NCBI GenBank assembly: GCA_965200525.1
Contig: OZ241368.1
Location: forward strand, 62,001-126,000
Source of the DNA: JANNPJ01 sp965200525
GTDB lineage: Bacteria > Actinomycetota > Actinomycetes > Actinomycetales > Kineosporiaceae
DNA: 64,000 nt
Direction of reading: 5' to 3'
Both the position numbers and the translations under genes were made by a program. Positions 42,239 to 51,707 of the stretch are shown here, piece after piece. The notes beneath the pieces were generated by a model. The model made no database searches. It saw only the letters and a program-made list of their open reading frames with translations, and was not told where the DNA came from. The first letter of the stretch is position 1. Every line of letters begins with the position of its first letter.

Positions 42239-43129
42239 ATGAACGAGATCAAGCTGGGCGACGTCACGCTGACCCGGGTCGAGGAAATGCACGGCCCGAT
42301 CATGCCCCCCGACGCGTTCTTCCCCTCGATGCCCACCGAGGCGTGGCAGGACCACGAGTCGATGCTCACTCCGGACCACCTCGGCGACGGCATGGTGCAC
42401 GTCGCCATGCAGACCTGGGTGCTGCGCAGCGAGGGCCGCACGATCCTGATCGACACCGGCGTCGGCAACGACAAGTCCCGCCCGGCCGTCGCGGCCTGGG
42501 ACCATCTCGACCTGGACTTCCTGGCCAACCTGGCCCGGGCCGGCGTGCGCCCCGAGGACGTGGACCTGGTCGTCAACACCCATCTGCACGTCGACCACGT
42601 CGGCTGGAATACCCGCCTGGTGGACGGCGAGTGGATGCCGACCTTCGCGAACGCCACCTATCTCATGCCGCGGGCCGACTTCGTGTTCTGGGATCCGGCC
42701 AACCACCCCGGCCTGGCCGGCGGCGTCAACGAGAACGTCTTCACCGACAGCGTCGCCCCCGTGCACGCCGCCGGCCAGGTGCACCTGTGGGAGGGCAGCC
42801 ACACGATCGATGCCAACCTGCGCCTGGAAGCAGCCCCCGGGCACACCCCGGGCTCGAGCGTGATGAAGCTGAACTCCGGCGGGGACCAGGCGCTGTTCGC
42901 CGGCGACCTGATCCACACCCCTCTGCAGGTGATGGAACTGGGCCACAACAGCTGCTTCTGCGAGGACCCGGCGGCCGCGATCGCCACCCGGCGCCGCCTG
43001 CTCGGCTGGGCCGCGGACAACCACGCCCTTGTCCTGCCGGCCCACCTCAGTGGCCAGGGCGGCCTGGAGGTCGCCCACCGTGGCGACAGCTTCGCCATCA
43101 CCCAATGGGCTCCCTTCTCCCCTCTCTGA
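42239..43129 (+). CDS. MBL-fold metallo-hydrolase
   Basis: This is a 296-residue metallo-beta-lactamase-fold enzyme. The metal motif is NTHLHVDHVGWN (His-x-His-x-Asp-His), then His in APGHTPGSS and Asp in LFAGDL, and a last His in LPAHL, so both metal sites can form. The pattern is that of lactonase- or AttM-like members. Start ATG 42239 was preferred to ATG 42227 because GGAG lies six bases before it. It sits between the propeller gene and an esterase gene. Confidence 0.88.
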   Translation: MNEIKLGDVTLTRVEEMHGPIMPPDAFFPSMPTEAWQDHESMLTPDHLGDGMVHVAMQTWVLRSEGRTILIDTGVGNDKSRPAVAAWDHLDLDFLANLARAGVRPEDVDLVVNTHLHVDHVGWNTRLVDGEWMPTFANATYLMPRADFVFWDPANHPGLAGGVNENVFTDSVAPVHAAGQVHLWEGSHTIDANLRLEAAPGHTPGSSVMKLNSGGDQALFAGDLIHTPLQVMELGHNSCFCEDPAAAIATRRRLLGWAADNHALVLPAHLSGQGGLEVAHRGDSFAITQWAPFSPL

Positions 43130-43164
43130 CCATTCTCCCGCCTCTGACCAGGAGCCGTCCCACC

Positions 43165-44568
43165 ATGCAGGTCATGACCACCTCCGGCCCGGTACGGGGA
43201 TCGGCCACCGCGTACGGCACCGCCTTCCTGGGCGTGCCGTACGCGGCCGGACCCATCGGGGCCGCCCGGTTCGCCGCACCCCGAGCGCACCCGCCCTGGA
43301 CGCAGGTTCGCGACGCCACCCGCCCCGGCCCGAACGCACCCCAGCCGGCCCGCGACGCGTTCGGCACGCTGGACATGTCACCCTACTTCGGCCCCGGCTG
43401 GCAGCGCGGCACCGACTACCTGACCGTCAACATCTGGGCTCCACCGCAGGGCGAAACACTCAGGCCGGTCATGGTCTTCGTCCACGGTGGCGGGTTCGTG
43501 GCCGGCTCGGTGAATGCTGCCCTCTACGACGGGACGGCGTTCGCCCGCGACGGCGTCGTCCTGGTCACCGTCAACTACCGGCTCGGCGTCCCCGGCTTCC
43601 TGCACCTGAGCGATGCCCCGGACAACCGAGGCCTGCTCGACGTCCAGGCCGCGCTGGGCTGGGTGCGCGACAACATCGCCGGTTTTGGCGGCGACCCGGC
43701 CAACGTGACCCTGTTCGGCCAGTCCGCCGGCGCCATGCTCGTCGCCGGAATCCTGGCCGACCCGGCGTCGAGCGGCCTGATGCGCCGGGCGATCATCCAG
43801 AGCGGCAACGGAGTCGGGGCATTCACCCCCGATCAGGCCGACATCGTCACGGCGGCCGTGGGACGGCAGCTGGGGGTCGTGCCCGGCGTGGCCACGCTCG
43901 CTGGGGTCAGCGACGAGCGCCTCGTCGACCTGATGCCCCGCCTGGTCGGCCTCGATCTGCGCACACCCGGACATCACGACCCGCTGGGCGGCATCACCGC
44001 GTTCAGCCTGGTGCTCGACCAGCAGCCGGCCGACGCCCTCGCGGCCGGCCGCGCCGGCGATGTGGACCTGCTGATCGGGGCGAACCTCGACGAGGGCGCG
44101 CTCTACCTGGCGCCGCTCGGGCTGCTGGCTGGCAGCACCGACGCCGATGTGCACACCACCGCGGCCCGATTCCACGCCGACCCGGACGAGGCGGTCAGGG
44201 CCTACCGGCAGGCCCGGCCCGGGGACTCCCCCGCTGGCCTGCGCACCGCGATCCTGGGTGACGGTTTGTTCGGTACCGGCACCCGCAGGCTGACCGAGGC
44301 CCACGCCGACCACGGTCCCACCTGGGCGTACCTGTTCTCCTGGCGCTCGACCGCCTTGGAGGGTCAACTCGGCGCCAGTCACGTCATGGAACTGCCCTTC
44401 GTCTTCGACCGACTGCACCTGCCGGCCCTGCACGGCCCTCGGGCCATACTGGGAGACATCAGGCCTCCGGCAGGACTCGCCACCCGCATGCACACCGCCT
44501 GGATCCGGTTCGCCACATGCGGAGACCCCGGCTGGCCGGGTTACCCCGAGATCCTGCGTCTGGAGTGA
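43165..44568 (+). CDS. Carboxylesterase, type-B (alpha/beta hydrolase)
   Basis: This 467-residue type-B esterase has the N-terminal YGTAFLGVPYAAGP, oxyanion-hole region VFVHGGGFVAGS, catalytic Ser in LFGQSAGAML, an acidic residue in IGANLDEG and His in GASHVMELPFVF. The usual Cys pair is absent in this bacterial form. It hydrolyses esters of unknown type. It may work with the MBL-fold and propeller genes upstream, since all three lie in one direction within 3.4 kb. Confidence 0.88.
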   Translation: MQVMTTSGPVRGSATAYGTAFLGVPYAAGPIGAARFAAPRAHPPWTQVRDATRPGPNAPQPARDAFGTLDMSPYFGPGWQRGTDYLTVNIWAPPQGETLRPVMVFVHGGGFVAGSVNAALYDGTAFARDGVVLVTVNYRLGVPGFLHLSDAPDNRGLLDVQAALGWVRDNIAGFGGDPANVTLFGQSAGAMLVAGILADPASSGLMRRAIIQSGNGVGAFTPDQADIVTAAVGRQLGVVPGVATLAGVSDERLVDLMPRLVGLDLRTPGHHDPLGGITAFSLVLDQQPADALAAGRAGDVDLLIGANLDEGALYLAPLGLLAGSTDADVHTTAARFHADPDEAVRAYRQARPGDSPAGLRTAILGDGLFGTGTRRLTEAHADHGPTWAYLFSWRSTALEGQLGASHVMELPFVFDRLHLPALHGPRAILGDIRPPAGLATRMHTAWIRFATCGDPGWPGYPEILRLE

Positions 44569-45186
44569 ATGAGCTCTCCGGTCTGGCTCGGCCTGGCGCT
44601 TTTGCCGCGTAGGCGACCCCGCAACCTCGAGCCGCTCGCGCCAGGCTCGCGCGAAGTGATCGGCTCGCCAACCTGCCCCGGTTGCAGCCGCTGGTGCGCC
44701 GCTTCGGCAACGGCATCGCTCAGCGGCCCGATCCGGCTGCTCATGGCGCGCCCGGCATGGGTAGCGCGGCCCGCGTCGAGCAGCCACACTCACGCCGCCC
44801 AGCCAGGACCCTGCCGGACGACACTCGCTATCGGCTGAGATATGCGAAGGTCCGCGCCGCCAAGTGGCGCCGAGCACGTCGTCTTGCTTTCGCGGCTCAG
44901 TTCGCCGAGCAACACGGCGAAGCCTCCGTGCCCCACGTTGCCCGCGCGGGTAGAGGGGCCGCATGCCTGAGACGAAGGCGTGATCTTGGCCATCAGCAGC
45001 CCATGTCACCTGACGTTGAGTGAGGCGTTCGGTTCGGAAGCTCGCTGAAACGGCCGACGACAGGAAGCGAGCATTCGTCAGCAGCTCGCGGTCAGAGCGC
45101 CCGACATCGTGGCCACGGGAAGGGTTTGCACGTCACCGGGCCCGCTGAGCGCACGGATACGGACACGGCAAGATTCTGCATCTGTA
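44569..45186. other. Intergenic region, no gene recognised
   Basis: Short frames such as 44569-44838 and 44682-45023 do not show family motifs, ribosome sites or conserved composition. A fragment like LANLPRLQPLVRRF in one frame may be a relic. The region ends at the operator of the toxin-antitoxin module. Confidence 0.4.
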
Positions 45187-45205
45187 TGTAACCAGATAGG
45201 TTACA
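45187..45205. promoter_or_regulatory. Palindromic operator of the HigB/HigA-like module
   Basis: TGTAACC-AGATA-GGTTACA is a perfect palindrome with seven-base arms, immediately before the toxin. Antitoxins of this type repress their own operon from such sites. Confidence 0.7.
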
Positions 45206-45208
45206 CTC

Positions 45209-45517
45209 GTTGATGTTCGCTATGGCGACAGGAAGCTGGAGAAGCTGTGCACGATCGACAAGGAGATGCGGAGGCAGCGTGCCGACATTGCCGCCAAGCT
45301 GAGGCTGCGCATCAAGGCCCTCGAGACGGCGCTGTCGGTCGGCGAACTGCCAGCGCATGACCCGCTCGGCGACTGGCACAGCCTCACCGCTGACCGAAGG
45401 AACCACTGGTCGGGCAAATTGAGCGCGAACCACCAGCTGGTGATCAGGCCCGAGACAGACGCAGAAGCATGGGAGGCCACGACGGTGACTGTCATCCAGA
45501 TCGTTGACTACCACTGA
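45209..45517 (+). CDS. HigB/RelE-like toxin, start codon unclear
   Basis: Homology to HigB extends from DVRYGDRKLEKLCTIDKE, encoded from 45212, through RNHWSGKLSANHQLVIRPE to VTVIQIVDYH, about 102 residues in all. HigB-type toxins cleave mRNA on the ribosome. In the frame, no ATG, GTG or TTG lies between the stop at 45197-45199 and ATG 45266; the expected start position is GTT (45209). Either a rare codon is used, a truncated toxin starts at 45266, or it is inactive. ATG at 45213 is in another frame. The antitoxin gene follows at 33 bp. Confidence 0.7.
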   Translation, partial: VDVRYGDRKLEKLCTIDKEMRRQRADIAAKLRLRIKALETALSVGELPAHDPLGDWHSLTADRRNHWSGKLSANHQLVIRPETDAEAWEATTVTVIQIVDYH

Positions 45518-45549
45518 CGCATGGTCGGTGACCTACGGAAGGCTGACTC

Positions 45550-46650
45550 ATGACCGCGACCAATTACGCCGTTCCTCCAGGTGAATACCTGGCGGAATGG
45601 ATCGAAGAGCAAGGCCTGTCCCAGCAGCGGGTTGCAGACCTCCTGGGATGCAGCCGCAAGCTCGTCAACGAAGTCATCCACGGCCGAGCCCCGATCACCA
45701 GTGACACGGCGATACTTCTTCAGCGCGTGGTGGGCATCCCGGCCGGCTCGTGGCTGCGTTACGAGGCCGCGTACCGCAGCGATCTGGCCCGAATCGCTGA
45801 CGAGGCCGATCTGGCCAGGCACGTCGATGCCATCGCTCCGAGGGCGGCTTCCTTTCTGCGCAAGTGCGGAGCGACGAAGGCGACCCGAAAGGCACCCGGC
45901 CGACTTGTCTCGGACTTTCTTGCCTTTCACGGGTGCGGAACCTGGCAGGCGTACACCGACCTGCACGACGCGTCCTCGACAAGCGCTCACGCACTCGCCG
46001 CTGCCAAGGAAGCCAATGTCGGCATTGACATCACTGAGCTGTCCACCTGGCTTCGCGCCGGCGATCTGACTCAGGAGTACGAACGCGGGCGCCACTACCA
46101 GTACGACCGCGCACGCCTCGAAGAGCAATTGCCTCGATTGCGTGAACGAGCTTCACGTCCGGACGACACGATGCTGCAGGACATCGCAGCCTTGCTCGGC
46201 GAGGTCGGCGTGGTCTTCGTGGTCGTCGAGCCGGCTGCAGGGTTCCCGCTTCACGGGGCGACTCGGTGGACGGCCGGGCGCGTGCCAGTAATACAACAGG
46301 CCAGCAGACAGGGTAAAGACGGCGCACTGATCTGGACTCTGTTCCACGAGATCGGCCACGTTCTGAACGACCCACCCGGCGAAATGCGTCTGGAGTTCTC
46401 CACCAACCGACGCCACGACAGTGCAGCCGAGGCGGATGCCAACAGGTTCGCGATGGACGTCCTGTTCGGCGACGCGGGTATGAAGCCGTTCGACGGGCTC
46501 ACGACCCAGCGCGCCGTCACCCAGACAGCTGCGCAGGTGGGAATCTCACCGGGCGTCGCCGCACTCCAGATGCATCGGCTGCGACTGGTCGACTACTCAT
46601 TCGTCAGTGGGGTGTCCGTGGACGTCGACGACACGTCCCGTCCGCGGTAG
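45550..46650 (+). CDS. HigA-like antitoxin fused to an ImmA/IrrE metallopeptidase domain
   Basis: This 366-residue protein has an XRE helix-turn-helix of HigA type (PPGEYLAEWIEEQGLSQQRVADLLGCSRKLVNEVIHGR, residues about 9-46). A linker follows and then a C-terminal ImmA/IrrE zinc-peptidase-like domain with LIWTLFHEIGHVLN (HEIGH, about residues 261-265) and EAEADANRFA-like AAEADANRFAMDVLF. It probably binds the palindrome at 45187-45205 and neutralises HigB. The peptidase domain could cleave the repressor or another protein under stress. ATG 45550 has GGAAGG upstream. Confidence 0.85.
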   Translation: MTATNYAVPPGEYLAEWIEEQGLSQQRVADLLGCSRKLVNEVIHGRAPITSDTAILLQRVVGIPAGSWLRYEAAYRSDLARIADEADLARHVDAIAPRAASFLRKCGATKATRKAPGRLVSDFLAFHGCGTWQAYTDLHDASSTSAHALAAAKEANVGIDITELSTWLRAGDLTQEYERGRHYQYDRARLEEQLPRLRERASRPDDTMLQDIAALLGEVGVVFVVVEPAAGFPLHGATRWTAGRVPVIQQASRQGKDGALIWTLFHEIGHVLNDPPGEMRLEFSTNRRHDSAAEADANRFAMDVLFGDAGMKPFDGLTTQRAVTQTAAQVGISPGVAALQMHRLRLVDYSFVSGVSVDVDDTSRPR

Positions 46651-46806
46651 AGCGGATCCCGACTCCGGACCAGGCCGGCACTGAGCCGATCGGGTGGTAG
46701 GAGCCGTAAATTCACGTTCGGACGCGTCAATCACAGAGAGTTCACATGATCCACACGCATCGTGATCTCCGCCGGAATCTGCCGGCCGACGTGAAGGAGA
46801 CCACCT

Positions 46807-47427
46807 GTGCCCAAGAAGCTCGTCCTCGTCCTCGCCGCCGGCACCATCGGCCTGTCCGGTCTGGCCGTTTCCGCCCCCGCGCTCGCGGCCGGGGCCCACA
46901 GCTCGCACACCAGGACCGCGACCTCGGCTGACCCCGCCGCGGATGCGCTGACGACGGCGCTGGCCGCTCTCGTCAGCAACGGCACCCTCACCCAGGCCCA
47001 GGCGGACAAGGTCACCACTGCACTGAAGGCGGCCGCGCCCGGCCGGGGCGGCGACGGGCGGGAAGGCAAGGGTGATGCCGGTGCTGACCTCAGCGCGGCG
47101 GCCACGGCACTCGGGCTGAGCGAGGCCGACCTGCGCACGGCCCTGCGCTCAGGCAAGACGTTGGCCCAGGTCGCCCAGGCTCATAACGTCACGGTCGACT
47201 CGCTCGTGCAGGCCCTGGTGGACGCCCAGACCGCCCGGATCGCGAGAGACGTCGCGGCCGGCAAGCTGACCCAGGCTCAGGCCGACAAGCGTCTGGCCGG
47301 CTTGAGCGCCCGCATCACCGAACGAGTCAGTGGCACCCGCCCGGAACACGCGGATACCCCCGGGGGCCAGGGCCGGGGCAAGGACAGCACCCCGGCCCCG
47401 ACGGCGAGCCCGTCGCCGTCCAGCTGA
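46807..47427 (+). CDS. Secreted helical-repeat protein (hypothetical)
   Basis: This 206-residue exported protein has a signal peptide with likely cleavage after ALA at about residue 28, a Gly-rich linker and an LTQAQADK motif at both residues 61-68 and 154-161, each followed by a helix. These are common in actinobacterial exported proteins of unknown function. A Ser/Pro-rich tail ends it. GTG 46807 starts the gene with GAAGGAG six or seven bases upstream. A strong hairpin at 47447-47480 lies after the stop. Confidence 0.75.
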   Translation: MPKKLVLVLAAGTIGLSGLAVSAPALAAGAHSSHTRTATSADPAADALTTALAALVSNGTLTQAQADKVTTALKAAAPGRGGDGREGKGDAGADLSAAATALGLSEADLRTALRSGKTLAQVAQAHNVTVDSLVQALVDAQTARIARDVAAGKLTQAQADKRLAGLSARITERVSGTRPEHADTPGGQGRGKDSTPAPTASPSPSS

Positions 47428-47446
47428 GCAAAGGTCACCCAATAGG

Positions 47447-47480
47447 CGCGTGGTCGCGGAGCGAATTCCGCGACCACGCG
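47447..47480. terminator. Strong bidirectional hairpin terminator
   Basis: Perfect 14-base arms (47447-47460 and 47467-47480) with a GCGAAT loop, between convergent genes. There is no T tract, which is usual in this group. Confidence 0.75.
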
Positions 47481-47532
47481 GCCTCACCCGTTCAGCGACG
47501 GCTGAGCAGCTCAGCCATTCACCGGCCCGCGC

Positions 47533-48654
47533 CTACTGGGACGCAACCGCGTTGGATGCTGGGTGCTCCTTGGCCACGACAGTCGTGAGTTCGTCCCAGG
47601 ATTTTTCAAATTTCGAGAGTCCGTCTCGCTCGAGGAATTGCGTCACGTCGTCGAAGGAGATGCCTTGGCTGGCCAGGTCCACCAGTACTTGGCCAGCCTG
47701 TCGGGAGGTGCCGTGCATGGTGTCGCCGGCGATCTGGGCGTGATCGGCCACTGCCTCCAGGGTGGTGGAGGGCATGGTGTTCACCACCCCGGCGGCAACG
47801 AGTTCGGCGACGTACATGGTGTCGGGGTAAGCAGGGTTCTTGACACCGGTGGAGGCCCACAGCGGGCGCTGCGGGTTGGCTCCGGCCTCGGCCAGGATGT
47901 GCCAGCGCGGGGTGGAAAACGTTTCCTCGAAAGCTTCGAAAGCAAGGCGCGCATTGGCGATGGCGGCCTGCCCCTTCAGGGAACGCGCCTCGTCCGTGCC
48001 GACAGCGTCCAGGCGCTCATCCACCTGCGAGTCGACACGCGAGATGAAGAACGAGGCCACCGAGTGGATGGTGCTCAGGTTCTGCCCCAACTGCTGGGCC
48101 AGTTCCAAGCCGGCAATGTAGGCCTGCATGACGTCGCGGTAGCGAGCCAGCGCGAAGATCAAGGTCACGTTGACGCTGATGCCCCTGCTGATGACCTGGG
48201 TGATGGCCGGCAGGCCCTCCTCGGTCGCCGGAATCTTGATCATCACGTTGGGTCGATCGACTGCCTCGAACAGCGCCAGGGCCATGTCGACGCTCGCGCT
48301 GGTGTCGCGAGCAAGGCGCGGATCGACCTCGATGGACACCCGCCCGTCGACGCCATTGCTGTCCTCGTAGAGCGGGCGCAGGACATCGCACGCGTCGCGC
48401 ACGTCCCTGGTGGTCAGCTCGAACAGGGCCTGGTCAACGTCCATGCCGGCCTCCGCGCTCTGGCGAAGCTGCTCATCGTAGGCGTTGCCCTTGGCCAACG
48501 CGCTGGCGAAGATCGTCGGGTTGGTGGTCACCCCGACCACGTGTCTGGTGTCCAGCAGACGTTGAAGGTCACCGGAGTTGAGCAGTTCCCGGGAGAGGTC
48601 GTCGAGCCAGATCGAGACACCAGCTGATGAGAGCTGGGCAAGAGGATCATTCAC
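47533..48654 (-). CDS. tal: Transaldolase
   Basis: This 373-residue protein has the transaldolase fold of the actinobacterial type: VGVTTNPTIFASALA, EVDPRLARDT, the Schiff-base Lys140 in NVMIKIPATEEG, SVNVTLIFAL, and SFFISRVDSQVDE. It moves dihydroxyacetone units between sugar phosphates in the non-oxidative pentose phosphate pathway, in the cytosol. No transketolase or zwf gene is adjacent in the window, so this may be an isolated second copy. ATG 48654. Confidence 0.95.
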   Translation of the reverse strand: MNDPLAQLSSAGVSIWLDDLSRELLNSGDLQRLLDTRHVVGVTTNPTIFASALAKGNAYDEQLRQSAEAGMDVDQALFELTTRDVRDACDVLRPLYEDSNGVDGRVSIEVDPRLARDTSASVDMALALFEAVDRPNVMIKIPATEEGLPAITQVISRGISVNVTLIFALARYRDVMQAYIAGLELAQQLGQNLSTIHSVASFFISRVDSQVDERLDAVGTDEARSLKGQAAIANARLAFEAFEETFSTPRWHILAEAGANPQRPLWASTGVKNPAYPDTMYVAELVAAGVVNTMPSTTLEAVADHAQIAGDTMHGTSRQAGQVLVDLASQGISFDDVTQFLERDGLSKFEKSWDELTTVVAKEHPASNAVASQ

Positions 48655-48966
48655 GAGGGCATTGACCTTTCACACGACGCTGGATGGTGACTGGCGATAC
48701 CGTCCCCCGGATGGCCGCTGCTGGCCAATCCAGACGCACGCCACGTCGAACCGCCTCCTTCGCCACTCCCGCGACGTGACCTGTTCTGCCTGAACTGGTT
48801 CTCCGACCGGACGGCGATCGTCCCCGCCGTGGCCCTCGTCCCCGGGGCAGACCTCCCACATCGGGGTCGGTCAGCCGATGCACGCTGTGGTGATTCCCTA
48901 TGAAGCTCATTCCATGTCGAACCCCGGGCAGCGCCGCCACCGTGGCCATGGACAGCACGGACGCTC
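48655..48966. other. Intergenic region, no gene recognised
   Basis: The region probably holds the transaldolase promoter. No frame has protein-like composition or a ribosome site. Confidence 0.4.
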
Positions 48967-49800
48967 CTACTGTGATCCGGTGGCCTCCAACCGCGCGCAG
49001 ATGGGCTGGAGCGATGCCACCAGCTCGTTTAGTTCGTCGGCTTGCAGTCCCTCGTACGGGGCTTCGGCCAGGGCGTCGGTCAGGGCCTCGATCCGGTCCT
49101 TGGTCGCGCGCCCGGCGTCGGTGAAGTGGCCGGAGGCATCCAGCAGGCCGCGCTGGCGCAGGCCGTCCATGACCTCACCCAGGCGGGCCTTGGGCAGGTG
49201 GTGGATTCGCCCGAACGTCTCGGCGGGGTAGATGCCGCTGTCGAGGGCGCTGAGCACGTGGGCCTCGGCCCCGCCGATCTGCTCGCTGAGCAGGACGGCA
49301 ATGTGGCCGTCCCCGCGGTGCTCGCGCAACATGTTGGCCGCGTACCAGAGGCGGGCCACGGGCTCCTCGGGCATGGGCAGCGAGCGCAGCCCCGCGTACA
49401 TCACTCGTCCCTCGGTGCGCGCGCTGAGGGAGGCCTTGGCCAGGAGCTCGGCGGCGCGGGCGAGCCCGGGGGTTTCCACGAGGTCGCCCAGGATCCGCCG
49501 CAACGCCGCCACGCAGCCCTGCTGGCGCGCGGCGTGCGCCGCCTCGGGCGTGGTCGTGTCCCAGACCTTCGGGATGTGGCGGGCCACCTCGCCGTCGGCG
49601 AAGCTGTAGAAGGCCGCATCGACCACTTCGGCCGGCACGCGCCCGAGCGGTGCCGAGCGGCCGGCGAAGTAGCCGTCCCAGTAGTTGGCGAAGCCGAGGG
49701 CGGCCATCGAGTCGTTGGGCTCCTGGGAGAAGAAGTTGACCAGGCAGATGGGCTCGGTGAGCTCGAAGAGGCGGCGGGCGACGGGCTTGGGGTGCGGCAT
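48967..49800 (-). CDS. SCO6745-like protein
   Basis: This 277-residue protein resembles the actinobacterial SCO6745 family: ARRLFELTEPICLVNFFSQEPNDSMAALGFANYWDGYFAGRSAPLG near the N-terminus and a winged-helix-like end (LGEVMDGLRQRGLLDASGHFTDAGRATKDRIEALTD). The function is not known. ATG 49800 was preferred to ATG 49809 because AGGAG lies nine bases before it and abuts the other start. It is alone, downstream of no operon partner. Confidence 0.78.
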   Translation of the reverse strand: MPHPKPVARRLFELTEPICLVNFFSQEPNDSMAALGFANYWDGYFAGRSAPLGRVPAEVVDAAFYSFADGEVARHIPKVWDTTTPEAAHAARQQGCVAALRRILGDLVETPGLARAAELLAKASLSARTEGRVMYAGLRSLPMPEEPVARLWYAANMLREHRGDGHIAVLLSEQIGGAEAHVLSALDSGIYPAETFGRIHHLPKARLGEVMDGLRQRGLLDASGHFTDAGRATKDRIEALTDALAEAPYEGLQADELNELVASLQPICARLEATGSQ

Positions 49801-49957
49801 CTGGATCATCTCCTGTGCTCGGGCGACGCCCCGGTGGGCGGCCTCACACCCCTGCTACGAACGCGGCGGCCCCGATCCGACACCGTTGCCCGTCTCTTTT
49901 GCCGAGGGTTGCCCTGCGGCGGCGCCGCTGGAGAGCCCGGTGGAGCGGGGGCGACTG

Positions 49958-50233
49958 TCACCGACCGCCGGTCGGGGGCAGAGCCCGGTCGGTACCAGAT
50001 GCCGAGGACACCGGGCCGGTTCGAAGAACAATGCGAATGCCCACCCACAGCAGCCCGAGGAGCGAACCACCGATCGCCGACGGGATTCCTACTTCGAACG
50101 CCGCTGCCCAGGCGGTGGGGGCGTAGACCGTGAGGCCTCGGACCAGACCACCAATCAGGCCGAGCGCACCGAAGACGAGCGCCGCCCGAACCACTACCCC
50201 TTCAGCCCAGTGCCGTGCGGATTCTGAAGCCAT
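49958..50233 (-). CDS. Small membrane protein (hypothetical)
   Basis: This is a 91-residue protein with two hydrophobic helices (about 17-37 and 48-70) joined by a short loop and a polar tail. No family was recognised. It is on the opposite strand to nothing else and its frame bias supports coding. Confidence 0.5.
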   Translation of the reverse strand: MASESARHWAEGVVVRAALVFGALGLIGGLVRGLTVYAPTAWAAAFEVGIPSAIGGSLLGLLWVGIRIVLRTGPVSSASGTDRALPPTGGR

Positions 50234-50268
50234 GAAACAATTTTACTCTGGAGTGTGTCGGAACATCG

Positions 50269-50649
50269 TCAGTGGCCGGGCAGAAACAGGCAGAACGGGT
50301 GCCCAGCCGGATCGAGGAACACCCGCACGCCGTCCTGCGGTTGATATTCGGCCTGGACGGCACCGGCCTCGCTCGCATGGCGAACGGCCGCGTCGAGGTC
50401 CTCGACCAGGATGTCCAGATGCACCTGCATCTGGGGCGCGTCTGGTCCGGCCGGCCACTGCGGTCGCCGGTAATTCTTCTCGGTCTGGAACGACAGGCCG
50501 GGCCCACCGTCGGGGGCATTGAGCCTGGCCCAGTCCGGCTCGCTCGACTTCACCGTCCAGCCCAGCAACCGCTGATAGAAGGCGCACAGCTCCTGCGCAT
50601 CAGGAGAGTCAAGGACGATTCCGGCCAGTTTCATACTGGGCTGAGACAA
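50269..50649 (-). CDS. VOC family (glyoxalase/bleomycin-resistance fold) protein
   Basis: This 126-residue protein has the paired beta-alpha-beta-beta-beta layout: KLAGIVLDSPDAQELCAFYQRLLGWTV, QVHLDILVEDLDAAVRHASEAGAV, and DGVRVFLDPAGHPFCLF. His and Glu positions for metal are partly visible. The function may be a dioxygenase, glyoxalase or binding protein. The start is proposed as TTG 50649, with GAGGAG six bases upstream; ATG 50634 is the alternative. Longer frames upstream are not protein-like. Confidence 0.8.
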   Translation of the reverse strand: MSQPSMKLAGIVLDSPDAQELCAFYQRLLGWTVKSSEPDWARLNAPDGGPGLSFQTEKNYRRPQWPAGPDAPQMQVHLDILVEDLDAAVRHASEAGAVQAEYQPQDGVRVFLDPAGHPFCLFLPGH

Positions 50650-51066
50650 CGTGTTCTCCTCAACGGCGAAGGCAGAAGGTGCTCCACAGGGGTGGAACCG
50701 ACAGCGGCGAGGCTCGCTGTTCGACCACGCAGCGACGCTACCGGCGGTGGGCAAGGGCGCCACCCGTCGTGTCGTCCCATGCCTGCCCGGCCGTGGTCAG
50801 TCATTGGCGCAGTTCAGCGAGTCGCGCTAACCGGCTGCGGGGACCAACGGGCTGACTCACGGACAGCATCCCGACGCTGCGACGGCGTTCGGTGCCTCGC
50901 CCCCCGGGCAGACAGGGCTCACCGAGCAAACAGTCGCCGGTGCCGATCCGCTCAATCGCAGGTCAGCGGGACCATCCGCAGCCGATCACGAAGATCGCCC
51001 GACAATCCGCATTCTGAGTTCGACCCCTATCCGCTTGCTCGTCGCTGACGAGTCAAGGAGCACAGC
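50650..51066. other. Intergenic region, no gene recognised
   Basis: This 417-bp stretch has no convincing frame. It includes the VOC promoter. Frames reading across it change composition and lack ribosome sites. Confidence 0.4.
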
Positions 51067-51586
51067 ATGATTGTTATCATGACTCGCGACGATGAACTGA
51101 CGGCTCTTCTGCCCCAGGCCGGGCTGGAAGATCAGGGTCGCCGGCGGATCGACAACATGATGCCGTCTGAGGATGCGTGGCGCCCGATCGCCTCATTGCC
51201 ACCATGCCGACGGCCACCGTTGCCACGAGCAACCTGACCTGGTCTCCGGACTGAACCACAGTGGTTCGGCCTCGCGTCCCGAAGCGGCATCCCTGGGCAC
51301 AGACGAGATGTTTCTCATCCATGTCGCCGGTGCGTGGCCCGAACCCCGACTCTGGACGCGGGTCCGGCTCGCCCCAAGCTGCGACCTCGCCAGAGTCTTG
51401 GGCCCACAATCCGGCAATCCGGGGTTCGTCACGCTTTCGATGAGCGGCGAAAGCCTCATTGGAGTAACAACTGAAGAGTATGCGGTGTGGCTCATCGCTG
51501 CGGAAGGGATCAACGAGCCTCAGGCCACAGCTGACCCGGAGAAGAGGTCGAAGTCCACCTCGAAGACTGAGGATTCTCTTGGGTGA
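51067..51586 (+). pseudogene. Possible degraded small genes
   Basis: From ATG 51067, a protein-like stretch MIVIMTRDDELTALL to EDAWRP shifts to another frame near 51185, where DRLIATMPTATVATSNLTW continues before a stop at about 51252. A second frame (to 51586) ends with LSMSGESLIGVTTEEYAVWLIAAE. The patches of protein-like sequence separated by frame changes suggest remnants, but no family was recognised. Confidence 0.3.
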
Positions 51587-51707
51587 TCGAGCTTTTGCGC
51601 ATCGGTGAGTCCACACTGATTCCAGTCGGTTTCAGGCGGGGACGAGACAGTCGTACTCCTCATCGCGGCGTGGAGTGCGGGCGGGATCGAGACCGCAGTT
51701 CGGCTGT

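Noticed and set aside
44569..45023. Two overlapping short frames after the esterase gene
   Set aside because: No ribosome site, no family and inconsistent composition.
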